This document shows positions 1-7,302 of a stretch of 14,187 nucleotides of DNA, piece after piece; positions within the stretch are counted from its first letter, which is position 1; each line of letters opens with the position of its first letter. Made by a program: the position numbers and the translations under genes. A model generated the notes under the pieces. The model was not told the origin of the DNA and ran no database searches. It was given only the letters and a program-made list of their open reading frames with translations. This DNA comes from Planctomycetaceae bacterium (lineage in GTDB: Bacteria; Planctomycetota; MHYJ01; SBBU01), in NCBI GenBank assembly GCA_005239585.1, contig SBBU01000031.1, forward strand, positions 1 through 14,187. Reading direction: 5' to 3'.

Positions 1-166
1 AGACCCATCTGTGTCAAGAACCATCGTGATGCAAAGCAATTCCTGTGCTCTCCTGCTTGCTCTGTGGCCTCCTTCAATGAGTGTATGTAAGTTGCATAAC
101 CACAATAAGTTACGGCACAAAAAAGTGTTGACAAGCGAGCCTACAGACCGCCGCCGCTAGAATATA

Positions 167-195
167 TTGACTTCGTGGTAACTATTGCTTATAAC
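167..195 (+). promoter_or_regulatory. Sigma-70-like promoter of the toroid gene pair
   Basis: TTGACT at 167-172 is followed after exactly 17 bases by TATAAC at 190-195, which is five of six matches in each hexamer. Transcription would start near 202, giving a leader of about 40 bases before the ATG at 243. A second TTGACA at 128-133 has no partner -10 box at suitable spacing. The rest of 1-242 holds no convincing gene. Confidence 0.5.
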
Positions 196-242
196 TTAAC
201 CAGGCGAAGGATTCGACGCCCCAATCCTACTAAAACATTAAG

Positions 243-1415
243 ATGAAAAAGGACTCTGTCGCCAAGAAACCCCGGCAACCCGGCGGTGATGAAACACGTC
301 TCCTGTGGGGTTCTGCCAAGTTGATATCGTTTCTTGTCCTGATTTTACAGACTAGTGCACTTTGGTATGTTGATGCGAAAAACCCAAATACTACGTTACA
401 AAACTCTGACAGTTCTAAACCAGAAAAAAAAGAGCATCAGGACCTGGATAAGAGCATTGAAAAAGGTGTAAATTGCTTAATTTCACTCGGTTCACAACAC
501 CCAAAAGGGACTGGTCATACCAGGGGACGCTTGGGTATAGAGGTTTGTGCCATGGCACAATGTGGCCTAGGCAAAGATAAATTATACGAGCACGTGCAAA
601 AAGCTCTCAAGGCCTTTTCTGACAGGGGCAAGATCACAACCTTGGAAAATGGCAAGCTCAAGACTGTAGACACAGGGAGATTTTTTGGGATGGATTTGGT
701 AAGTGCATTTATTGTGCTATCGCTTTTAGAGACTGACCCTGAAAAATACAAAGCAGAGATCGAAGAACATACGAAAAGAGTTGTTAAGGTATACACAGAA
801 AAACATTTTCGTGGTATATATATCCCCTATTTCGATCTTTATGCATTCCTTTCGTTATATTTAATATCAGAACACAGAAAAGATCTGGTACCTGACCAGA
901 TATGGAAAGATGGAGAAAATTTTTTCAGAGGGCGCCAGAAGGAAGATGGCACATGGCGATACGATTATGGGAAGGATGATGAACCTGGAGCAAGGAGACC
1001 ATGGGTTCATGGGACAAACACTTGTGCAGGGGCAGTGATAATTGGGCTATGCATGCTAAAACAAGACAAGAAATTGAGAGCAAAGGATTTGGCAAAGGAT
1101 CCTGCGATTTCGAAGACACTTGCATGGCTGGATAAAAATTTTGTGGCAGATAAAAATCCTGGAGCGATTCCACAGTATAACAACAGTTATCAGTTTCTAT
1201 ATGCACAAGGCATACTGGCAACGCTAGTCGGTCGAGAAAAATTTGGTGAACAAGATTGGTACAAAGAGGGGGCAAAGCACATAGTATCTACGCAAAACGA
1301 AAAGGGATACTGGGAGGGAGGAGGGCATTATGATTTGACGCTTGATAGTTCAATATCAGTCTTATTTCTTAAAAAGCACTTTTTCTTCAAGTGGGTTGAA
1401 GGAGAGACAAAATGA
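243..1415 (+). CDS. Exported prenyltransferase/squalene-oxidase-repeat-like protein 1
   Basis: This 390-residue protein has a charged N-terminus of about 24 residues and then one hydrophobic segment (about 25-44), so it is likely exported or anchored with its bulk outside the cytoplasm. The rest is helical with glycine-aromatic turns: QKEDGTWRYDYG around 235-246, and NEKGYWEGGGHYDLTLDSS followed by a hydrophobic helix ending LFLKKHF near the C-terminus. This spacing is typical of alpha/alpha-toroid proteins annotated as prenyltransferase/squalene oxidase repeat proteins. No DxDD or other cyclase acid motif is seen, so an enzymatic terpene role is not supported. No Shine-Dalgarno sits at the normal distance; the AGGCGAAGG at 202-210 is too far from the ATG. 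The stop overlaps the next start, indicating one operon. The family assignment is fairly sure and the function is unknown. Confidence 0.75.
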   Translation: MKKDSVAKKPRQPGGDETRLLWGSAKLISFLVLILQTSALWYVDAKNPNTTLQNSDSSKPEKKEHQDLDKSIEKGVNCLISLGSQHPKGTGHTRGRLGIEVCAMAQCGLGKDKLYEHVQKALKAFSDRGKITTLENGKLKTVDTGRFFGMDLVSAFIVLSLLETDPEKYKAEIEEHTKRVVKVYTEKHFRGIYIPYFDLYAFLSLYLISEHRKDLVPDQIWKDGENFFRGRQKEDGTWRYDYGKDDEPGARRPWVHGTNTCAGAVIIGLCMLKQDKKLRAKDLAKDPAISKTLAWLDKNFVADKNPGAIPQYNNSYQFLYAQGILATLVGREKFGEQDWYKEGAKHIVSTQNEKGYWEGGGHYDLTLDSSISVLFLKKHFFFKWVEGETK

Positions 1416-2515
1416 AAATGGCGATGTTAAGTTTATTACTTCCAAGCTTTCTTTTAGGCCTAGTACAGGAAAAAAAAGAGACAGAACAAGAGTCGGAAGT
1501 GGCTTTGGATAAAGTAGAAAAAGCAATCGACAAGGCGCTGGAATGGCTAAGCACAAAAGAAGACAACAGATTCACCGAATTTGTAATCATGGCATTTGGA
1601 GTAAATGGCTATGGCACAGACGACCCCAAATATGGCAAGATAATACGTGGATGGGTCGAGAATACTTTCAAAAGTAACCATGCTTGGAACATTTGGACAC
1701 CTTCTGTGGGTACAATGGCATTAAGCCAGACCTTTTCACAGACAAAAGATAAAGAGCTTCAAAGCAAGATAAAAAAGTGGGTGGAAAAGGCAGTAAAATA
1801 TATGCTAGAGGTTCAGGAGAAAAACGTAATCGGGGGATGGACATATCATGAAGGTAAAAACATTGAGAACATTTATAAGCAACATACGTGCACATTTGTG
1901 ACTTGCTGGGTGTTGCAGGCACTATTGGCAGCCAGGCAGATAGGGGTAAATGTGCCAAAAGAGAGCTTTAAGAAAGCAGGACAATCTCTGCTAAAAATGT
2001 ATGGAGAAGAGAATGGCAGGGGGCACTTTGCATACAGTCGCATTGAGAAAAGTGATACCATGACAATAATTTCCTTCGGGGGCAGTGGATCGAAGCCAAG
2101 GTGCGGCAGCGAAAGCTTGTGCAACAATACAGCAGGACCATTAGCTCTAGCCTGTTGTGACCTATCAGGGACTAAGGAAGTAGATAACACGATACGCCAT
2201 ATACTTGGGCATAACGATGTCTTTCCTTACAAGGTCTATACAGGCAGTTCTTATTCAACATCTATAGGAATCATGCACGGGATGCAATTGGCCCTAGTGT
2301 ACAAGGATAAATACGATTGGAAGAAATGGATGGAGGAAGTGAGGAAGCAAGTCCTGACTAGGCAAACCGCTGAGGGGGCAATACACGCAGATCAATCGAT
2401 GTGGAGAACTAAAGATGAGCCATTCTCGACAGCCCTGGTAGTAATGGCGCTTGGCATGGCCAAGGGAAACGCCATATGGCTCAAAGATGTAACCGTAGAG
2501 ACTGACAAGAAATAA
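1412..2515 (+). CDS. Exported prenyltransferase/squalene-oxidase-repeat-like protein 2
   Basis: This 367-residue protein starts with a short signal peptide (MKMAMLSLLLPSFLLGLVQ) and then a charged linker. The toroid-type repeats begin with KAIDKALEWLSTKED (about residues 35-49). Later landmarks are GGWTYHEGKN, a helix CWVLQALLAARQIGVNVP, GRGHFAYSRIE and a final segment EPFSTALVVMALGMAKG. The GGW, GHFAYS and alternating helix layout matches the planctomycete-type squalene-cyclase-fold proteins. A cysteine-rich stretch (CGSESLCNN, then LACCDLSG) may form disulfides outside the cell. The start overlaps the previous stop by four bases (ATGA) and has an AAGGAGAG ribosome-binding site just upstream (about 1399-1406), so translation is coupled. 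No cyclase acid motif is visible. Substrate or partner is unknown. Confidence 0.78.
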   Translation: MKMAMLSLLLPSFLLGLVQEKKETEQESEVALDKVEKAIDKALEWLSTKEDNRFTEFVIMAFGVNGYGTDDPKYGKIIRGWVENTFKSNHAWNIWTPSVGTMALSQTFSQTKDKELQSKIKKWVEKAVKYMLEVQEKNVIGGWTYHEGKNIENIYKQHTCTFVTCWVLQALLAARQIGVNVPKESFKKAGQSLLKMYGEENGRGHFAYSRIEKSDTMTIISFGGSGSKPRCGSESLCNNTAGPLALACCDLSGTKEVDNTIRHILGHNDVFPYKVYTGSSYSTSIGIMHGMQLALVYKDKYDWKKWMEEVRKQVLTRQTAEGAIHADQSMWRTKDEPFSTALVVMALGMAKGNAIWLKDVTVETDKK

Positions 2516-2735
2516 AACTGGATTTACCCAGACCTTGTGGAAAGCTACAGTCTTTAGACTGGAGATCAACGGGAAGCCCCAGTCGTTTCAAAAAGACTTG
2601 CCCTTTAGAGCAAGGTGCTAGGTTTACTAAAGACCGTACTTAGTCTAAAGGAAGATTTCTGACTGGACAGTGAAGATCTGTGGGGAATAGTTGCAGGACA
2701 ACGATGGCGCTCTTGATCCTTAAAGAGACTATAAA
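2516..2735 (+). other. Structured intergenic region between toroid genes 2 and 3
   Basis: No gene is seen here. A perfect short palindrome (CAGTCT/AGACTG, 2548-2561) overlaps a competing stem (GACTGG 2557-2562 with CCAGTC 2579-2584), so the two cannot form together. A further 8-base inverted repeat CCTTTAGA (2602-2609) and TCTAAAGG (2644-2651) follows, and GACTGG recurs at 2661-2666. A weak AAAGAG ribosome-binding site at 2722-2727 for the next gene can pair with CTCTT at 2710-2714. None of the hairpins is followed by a T-run, so a simple terminator is not supported. Confidence 0.4.
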
Positions 2736-3788
2736 ATGAGAAATGTCTGGCTGCGCACCATCTTACTTGCTGTTGCCTTGATACCATTCAACAGCTCCAG
2801 TCATCAGGAAAAATGGCATGAGTTTACTGGAGAATGCCCTTCACGCTGTAAAGGGTGCCAGGGGAAGATCAAGGAATTGCTGGAGAGCATCTCCAAGGTT
2901 GACATAACAGGTGTTAAAGGTTGGCCGCAAAAAAATGCCCTCATGGCACCACTCGTCGGACTAGCTCTTCTATCAGCAGGAAGTACGCTATCGAATGGGG
3001 CTTGGTCAGGAAAGATCAAGGAATGCGTGGAATTCGTACCGCCAAACATATTCAAACTTATGAGCGGCAAGTTGGAAACTGATGAAACATGGCCATTAGC
3101 ATTGAGCACCATATTTTTGGCTGAGGTCTATATAAAACACCCGAGTGATGACTTGAGGGAAAAGCTAAATAAATTACATGAATTGATAGAAAAAGCACAG
3201 TCCAAGTCAGGAGGTTTTCAAAGGACTGTTGGGGGTCAACAGGGCTTTTCTTGGGGATATGGTCCCGATCTGGTTGTAGCCACAAATGTTTTCGCGCTTG
3301 CCCTAGCTCAACTGAAAAGGTGTAAAGTAGACGTGAAAAAAGAAGTTATAGAAAAACTTTTGAAATCTTATGAAAACGCAATCAATGAGGACGGGAGCAT
3401 GAGATATGGCAGTGGCATACATCCCAAGAATAAGGGCTATAACAAGGGAGATAGTTACGGCAGAACGCCGGGTTCCTGTCTGGCGATGATTCTGCTAGAG
3501 GCAACAGAGAGCGACGTCTACAAAAAAGCGCTCGCTTTCGCAGATAACAATATACAGAATGAAAATTTATTCAAGGGACATTCAGCCCTCTTTCCCAACC
3601 AACTCATGTTAGGCTGGCTTTGCTGGAGATTACAGGGGAAATGGTGGAAAAGATTTCAACAAGACATCTTGTCAAACCGTAATTTTTTAAAGAGCATGCA
3701 AACTTCCTACAGCAAGGGAACTGAAGATGAAGTGATAGCTCTTTTGTTAACGATCCCTCTTGAGAACCTCTCATTTCTCAAACGGTAA
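2736..3788 (+). CDS. Exported toroid-fold protein 3 with N-terminal cysteine motif
   Basis: This 350-residue protein has a signal peptide (residues about 1-21) followed by CPSRCKGCQ at 34-42, then an all-helical domain. The core segment WPLALSTIFLAEVYIKHPSD lines up with WYPALAGIFLAEYEKHHPSE in the convergent gene at 3863-4903, and GSMRYGSG, TPGSCLAMILLEA and the stretch around MLGW also have counterparts there, so the two are paralogs. Unlike that gene, this one lacks the glycine-acidic C-terminal segment and ends in a plain helix. The three cysteines could bind metal or form disulfides after export. The start has only a weak AAAGAG at 2722-2727. General fold is inferred from the repeat pattern and from its relatives next door. 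Function is unknown. Confidence 0.72.
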   Translation: MRNVWLRTILLAVALIPFNSSSHQEKWHEFTGECPSRCKGCQGKIKELLESISKVDITGVKGWPQKNALMAPLVGLALLSAGSTLSNGAWSGKIKECVEFVPPNIFKLMSGKLETDETWPLALSTIFLAEVYIKHPSDDLREKLNKLHELIEKAQSKSGGFQRTVGGQQGFSWGYGPDLVVATNVFALALAQLKRCKVDVKKEVIEKLLKSYENAINEDGSMRYGSGIHPKNKGYNKGDSYGRTPGSCLAMILLEATESDVYKKALAFADNNIQNENLFKGHSALFPNQLMLGWLCWRLQGKWWKRFQQDILSNRNFLKSMQTSYSKGTEDEVIALLLTIPLENLSFLKR

Positions 3789-3862
3789 GTTCCAGCGAAG
3801 GATTTCACCTGCCTATCTTATTATTATCAATAAATTTGCAGTCACGAAGACTAGCCACTTGG

Positions 3863-4903
3863 TTACTTGTCTTTTGGCTTCGCAGGTTTTAGGCGTGTAT
3901 GGTCTTGCAGAAGGATCAGCAAAGCGGCCGCTGCCGTCGATCCGTTGTCTTCTCCGAAAAGTCCCTTTTCACCTCCAGCATCGCCGTCATCTCCAATATA
4001 AATCCCACCGTCGCTAACTTGCTTGTCAATTAGGACATCCAGCCATTGTTCTGTCAATTTTTTATAAACCTCAGGTCCTAGCACATGACATCCCAGGACG
4101 ACCCCCAAACCGTGCAAGGCCCCCACGTGGTGACCCTTGTCCATTTTCGGAATACACTGCGGCAAAAGTGTTGTATAGGTCTCTGCGATCTTGTGCTTCA
4201 TCTTGTTGGCATACGCAAGACCTAGAAGTACAAATGCTCCTCTTGCACCCGTACCATCTCCCCCTTTTTGCCCTGTTCCGTAACTGAGCCCGCGCTTGGA
4301 TAAATTGTTCAAAAGGCACTCATCTGCTTGTTCGAGCATCTTATCAGGTACACTGATTCCCAAGGTCTTGACAGTCCACAAGTACCCAAAGATGATAGAT
4401 GTGAGCATCCCCAAATCTTTGACAGGGTATACTTGTTTACCGTTTTTGAATGCACCATTTTGCCACTTGAACCAGCCACCAGTTGGTTCCCGGACCTTTT
4501 CAAAGTACACTACGATTTCCTTCAATACATCTCTGACCTTCTCACTCGGATGATGTTTCTCGTATTCGGCAAGAAAGATTCCTGCCAGCGCCGGATACCA
4601 ATTCTTGGCATGGTCGTTCTTAACGCCTGGATTGGTTTGCCATTTAATTGCGGTATCGACGACGGACTCGAGCTCTTTTGGATGGCGGCCATCGGCGAGC
4701 AGTTGCCAGCCCATTACCATCTTTGCCGGAAAATATGCACGTTGTAGCTGCTTCAGGGTGTGGTCGAGCGCCTTGTTATATGCGGTTTGGCACCGCTTGC
4801 ACTTCATCGGATCGCTAGAAGTGTGCTTGTCTTGGATGTCCCTTGTAAATCCTGTGATCGCGATAAATAGAATGGCAACAAGGCTATAACGTAACCACAT
4901 CAT
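3863..4903 (-). CDS. Exported toroid-fold protein 4 with N-terminal CxxC motif
   Basis: The likely protein is 346 residues starting MMWLRYSLVAILFIAITGFT, a typical signal peptide. The open frame continues upstream to 5053, but those 50 codons run through the GC-rich repeats and have no protein character, so the ATG at 4903 (or 4900) is preferred; its ribosome-binding site is weak. After export the N-terminus carries CKRCQTAY (C35, C38). The helical core includes WYPALAGIFLAEYEKHHPSE, PTGGWFKWQNG, GLSYGTGQKGGDGTGARGAF and a glycine-acidic tail GDDGDAGGEKGLFGEDN, which might bind a cation. It is a paralog of the convergent gene ending 74 bases away. It lies downstream of, and on the same strand as, the sigma/anti-sigma operon but across a 450-base gap. 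No catalytic motif was recognised. Confidence 0.72.
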   Translation of the reverse strand: MMWLRYSLVAILFIAITGFTRDIQDKHTSSDPMKCKRCQTAYNKALDHTLKQLQRAYFPAKMVMGWQLLADGRHPKELESVVDTAIKWQTNPGVKNDHAKNWYPALAGIFLAEYEKHHPSEKVRDVLKEIVVYFEKVREPTGGWFKWQNGAFKNGKQVYPVKDLGMLTSIIFGYLWTVKTLGISVPDKMLEQADECLLNNLSKRGLSYGTGQKGGDGTGARGAFVLLGLAYANKMKHKIAETYTTLLPQCIPKMDKGHHVGALHGLGVVLGCHVLGPEVYKKLTEQWLDVLIDKQVSDGGIYIGDDGDAGGEKGLFGEDNGSTAAAALLILLQDHTRLKPAKPKDK

Positions 4904-4937
4904 AGAGATTCCGAATGCTACCGAGTAAACCCCGCAC

Positions 4938-4965
4938 CCCGCCTTCCAGGCGGGACTTTCTGTGG
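4938..4965 (+). repeat. Hairpin repeat, copy A
   Basis: The 28 bases form CCCGCC/GGCGGG with a TTCCA loop and continue ACTTTCTGTGG. Copy B at 5007-5035 matches it at about 24 of 29 aligned positions in the same orientation, with changes that largely keep the stem. Its far edge lies 35 bases upstream of the chosen start of toroid gene 4, so it may be in that gene's leader. Confidence 0.6.
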
Positions 4966-4976
4966 AAAACTCATTT

Positions 4977-5039
4977 TGCACCACTTCATGCTCGCCCAAA
5001 GGGCAGCCCGTACTTCCAGACGGGGCTTTTTGTGGTGCA
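4977..5039 (+). repeat. Branched inverted-repeat element containing hairpin copy B
   Basis: An outer 8-base inverted repeat TGCACCAC (4977-4984) and GTGGTGCA (5032-5039) encloses two inner hairpins: GCCC-AAA-GGGC (4994-5004), and AGCCCGT with ACGGGGCT around 5005-5027 (one bulged base). The second is repeat copy B (5007-5035) and is followed by five Ts on the + strand, so it looks like a terminator in that direction, although no + strand gene ends nearby. The layout is a three-way-junction-like fold similar in style to REP-type elements. Confidence 0.55.
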
Positions 5040-5143
5040 GGATAAATATTCACCGAACCCGTTACGGTAACAGGACTCTACAAGAAATAGTAATCAGTTT
5101 TGTTTGCCATTCAAGCAAAAATGTTCAAGTTGTTCACCACCGC

Positions 5144-5188
5144 CGCCCCAAAGGGGCGAGCCTCGCCCACCCCTGGTGGGCGGGAGGC
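5144..5188 (+). repeat. Double GC-rich hairpin
   Basis: CGCCCC-AAA-GGGGCG (5144-5158) is followed directly by a larger hairpin at 5160-5188: GCCTC pairs with GAGGC outside, and GCCCACC pairs with GGTGGGC inside around a CCT loop, with a two-G bulge. The CCCAAAGGG core recurs in the element at 4994-5004. It is much more GC-rich than the flanks. Confidence 0.55.
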
Positions 5189-5268
5189 ACGGAGATTTCA
5201 AACTTTAGCAGGCATTTCGTACAAATGCGCAAAGAGGCACTTGCCGCTTATTAGCCAAACTCTCCGTG
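5188..5268 (+). repeat. Unit bounded by CACGGAGA/TCTCCGTG inverted repeat
   Basis: CACGGAGA at 5188-5195 and TCTCCGTG at 5261-5268 are perfect 8-base inverted repeats about 80 bases apart. The phrase around 5262-5280 (CTCCGTGTCTCTGGCGGTG) resembles short intergenic repeats that I recall from many environmental bacterial genomes; this is recollection, not a search result. Possibly a remnant of a small non-autonomous mobile element. Confidence 0.3.
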
Positions 5269-5354
5269 TCTCTGGCGGTGAACAATTACACGTGGTTTAC
5301 CGAGTACTAACGATACTTCTTGAATATTTTTCAAAGAAAGACCACTTATTCTCT

Positions 5355-7097
5355 TCACCTAATTCTCTCAATACACCGAATGGCGCGTTGGATTTGTTGC
5401 CTGACATTCTCGTCTTTTTCCTCTTTCAACAATGATTTAAGTGTGGAGAGCAGGTCGGCAGGGGAGATTCCACTCTGCTCAATCGACCTAAACAAGGTAA
5501 CAGTTCCAATCGCCTCGGTTGCTGCAGCCCGCACTTTGGCCTCAGTATCCCCTAATTTACTTGTTAAGACTTTCATAATTTCTGGCAGATATTTTCCATC
5601 TATGTAGGCTCCTATTTTTCCTAGTGCATGAAAGGTTTTAACTCGCACATCTATATTTTCATGATCGAGGATTCCTCTAACTGAATTCATTACTATTTCA
5701 TTTATGGGGTCGCTCGCTTTGCCAGTAACAATTCGCCCTAATGTGCTATAAATTAAGCTGTTTGCACTGGCAGTTTTCAGTTTATCAATCAGTGTGTTAA
5801 CAAGAATTTCTAGCAGCTCCTGTTGCGCCCGAATTGAATTAGAAATCGTACTTATCGCTGATGAGGCGGTAGTTCGAACCTTGAAATCTTCATCATCCAA
5901 TCTAAAGATTAGCGCCTTGATACATCGAGTGGCTAGCTCTATGGATAACTTTTCCTTAGCTACATAGCTGAGTATTTTTGCAGAGTGGCTACGGATCTTT
6001 GTGTCTGGATAATCTAAAGCCTCCAGAAAAAACCAAATCTGATCAGCCGACAAAGAAGAAAGAATCAAGACTTTCTCAAACCTTTCTAGTATATCTTGTT
6101 CAGATAACAATACCTGTGCAAGCACCTTCTTATCCTTTGGGCTCAATCTCGAGTCATACGACCGCCCTATTATGGCAGGCCATTCCAATCTCGGTTTTTG
6201 AGCCAATCCCTCAATAAGATCTGGAAACTCTCTATGAAGACTTTTTAAAGATTCTGACTCCCTGATGAGCCTTACAGTCTTTACGATTATGGTCAGATAG
6301 TTCCTTACTTGCCATCCTTCTGTTTTCATTAGCATATTGGCCTCAGCATCTGCTTCGAACTCAATCAGCTCCCTCATAGTCTGTATCTGATCCTTGCTCT
6401 CCTTGTTTATAATACGGGTCAAGGCATTCTCGATTCTTTTCTTACGCTCCTCAGACAGGCAAACAACGTCGCCTCCCGTGGCAGATACTTTCCCAAAGGG
6501 GACATGAGACCCTGTTATATCTAACACCCCTGAACGCACCTTTATTGTTTGAATCCCCTCTTTAACTGACACATCTATGTCTGCCGCAGTCTCTTTTTCA
6601 GGCTCGATATCAATCTTTGCAGTAGAGGTATGTATGATGATCCTTGATTTCGTATATAATACAACGCTTCCATTTTCCAGCCTAAATTCCTGATCATTTA
6701 TCTTGCGCACAATGCTCCCCGCTAGCGCCTTGACATATCCTCTGTTGTCTTGAAAATAATGTTCAAATGGGCGTTGAGAGTTAAGAATCCAGAACAGCGC
6801 AAGAGTCAGGATGACCGCAGCTGCTGCGGCAATGTAGCGAATGCGTAAAATCGGATAACGCTTAACAACAGGCCCTGGCCCTGACCTTAAAACCTCCAGA
6901 ACGCGCTTCTTAGATTTCTGTTTAAAGAGTCCTGTTACATCCTTGTCCAGCCGCTGAATAAAATCTTTATGCTCGGTATAAGCAGTCTGGCACCCATCGC
7001 ACTTGGAAAGATGGCCCTTCAAGTCATTCATCTCTTTAGCATTCAAATCGTCCAGGATATAAAGATCAAGATTCTCTCTGGCTTCATCACAGTTCAT
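5355..7097 (-). CDS. Membrane anti-sigma-type protein: HC2 zinc finger, FecR-like region, HEAT repeats
   Basis: The start is set at 7097 (MNCDEARENL), not the ATG at 7118, because a strong AAAGGAGG lies seven bases before it; this gives 580 residues. Residues 1-40 form an anti-sigma HC2 zinc finger with C3, H29, C33 and C36 (HLSKCDGC). One membrane helix lies at about 88-106. The exported part begins with a beta-rich FecR-like stretch (about 115-215, with LENGSVVLYTKSRI and SGVLDITG), and about 225-580 is helical with HEAT/ARM-like repeats such as DFKVRTTASSAI and EAKVRAAATEAIG. In this family the finger holds the sigma factor at the membrane and the outer domains sense or bind partners. It overlaps the preceding gene by 11 bases, so translation is coupled. 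The HEAT ligand is unknown. Confidence 0.85.
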   Translation of the reverse strand: MNCDEARENLDLYILDDLNAKEMNDLKGHLSKCDGCQTAYTEHKDFIQRLDKDVTGLFKQKSKKRVLEVLRSGPGPVVKRYPILRIRYIAAAAAVILTLALFWILNSQRPFEHYFQDNRGYVKALAGSIVRKINDQEFRLENGSVVLYTKSRIIIHTSTAKIDIEPEKETAADIDVSVKEGIQTIKVRSGVLDITGSHVPFGKVSATGGDVVCLSEERKKRIENALTRIINKESKDQIQTMRELIEFEADAEANMLMKTEGWQVRNYLTIIVKTVRLIRESESLKSLHREFPDLIEGLAQKPRLEWPAIIGRSYDSRLSPKDKKVLAQVLLSEQDILERFEKVLILSSLSADQIWFFLEALDYPDTKIRSHSAKILSYVAKEKLSIELATRCIKALIFRLDDEDFKVRTTASSAISTISNSIRAQQELLEILVNTLIDKLKTASANSLIYSTLGRIVTGKASDPINEIVMNSVRGILDHENIDVRVKTFHALGKIGAYIDGKYLPEIMKVLTSKLGDTEAKVRAAATEAIGTVTLFRSIEQSGISPADLLSTLKSLLKEEKDENVRQQIQRAIRCIERIR

Positions 7098-7302
7098 AAC
7101 CTTTCCTCCTTTTGTCATTTACTTTCAATGGAAGATTTTTTACATCTTTTACCAACTGTAGCACGAATTTTTTCGTCTCGCTCTTTGCCTTACGACAGTC
7201 TTCACATGCTGCCAAATGTGATCTCAAATTTATCTTTTTCCTAGGATCTATCTCATTCACTAAATAAAGATCGATCAGTTCCTGAACCTCACGGCAGGTC
7301 AT
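7087..7302 (-). CDS. Small HC2 zinc-finger anti-sigma-like protein
   Basis: This 71-residue protein has C3, H29, C33 and C36 (HLAACEDC) in exactly the same positions as the finger of the next gene, and about 21 of the first 57 residues are identical without a gap, so the two arose by tandem duplication. It has no membrane helix, so it would be a soluble zinc-binding anti-sigma factor or an adaptor. Its ATG overlaps the sigma-factor stop (ATGA at 7299-7302) and its end overlaps the start of the HEAT anti-sigma gene, placing it in the middle of a coupled three-gene unit. The zinc could make it redox-sensitive as in other ZAS proteins, but this is inference. Confidence 0.82.
   Translation of the reverse strand: MTCREVQELIDLYLVNEIDPRKKINLRSHLAACEDCRKAKSETKKFVLQLVKDVKNLPLKVNDKRRKGYEL
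7103..7112 (-). promoter_or_regulatory. Ribosome-binding site fixing the start of the HEAT anti-sigma gene
   Basis: On the - strand AAAGGAGG is followed after seven bases by the ATG at 7097. The alternative in-frame ATG at 7118 lies upstream of this site and has no comparable signal. The site lies inside the end of the upstream zinc-finger gene. Confidence 0.8.

Larger units (their letters stand above)
4904..5354. other. Gene-free region with clustered hairpin repeats
   Basis: This 451-base gap separates the anti-sigma/HEAT gene from toroid gene 4. Open frames crossing it (for example on the + strand 4976-5254 and 5100-5435) translate into low-quality sequence driven by the repeats and look spurious. 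The region holds a 28/29-base direct repeat pair, a branched inverted-repeat element, a double GC hairpin and an 8-base inverted repeat, described separately. The short palindrome GTTACGGTAAC near 5060-5070 is also present. No convincing promoter or terminator for either neighbour was found. Confidence 0.6.

Noticed and set aside
1..90. Open frame at the left edge ending in TAA at 88-90, reading with several cysteines (FLCSPACSVASFNECM)
   Set aside because: It could be the end of an upstream gene with a cysteine-rich tail, but a second frame is open over the same bases to about 159, and there is no start or context to decide, so it was not annotated.
243..4903. Squalene-hopene cyclase or terpene biosynthesis cluster
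   Set aside because: The proteins have export signals and lack the DxDD acid motif, and no isoprenoid pathway gene is nearby; only the fold pattern is shared.
5007..5031. Rho-independent terminator on the + strand (GC stem plus five Ts)
   Set aside because: No + strand gene ends nearby (gene 3 ends over 1.2 kb away, beyond a - strand gene) and the hairpin is one copy of a direct repeat whose other copy lacks the T-run, so it is better read as part of the repeat.
4904..5053. N-terminal extension of toroid gene 4 to an ATG at 5053
   Set aside because: The extra codons translate the hairpin repeats and place a clear signal peptide 50 residues inside the protein; the ATG at 4903 restores a normal signal peptide.
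5100..5435. 111-codon + strand frame across the hairpin cluster
   Set aside because: It overlaps the end of the HEAT gene, has no ribosome site and reads like translated repeat sequence.
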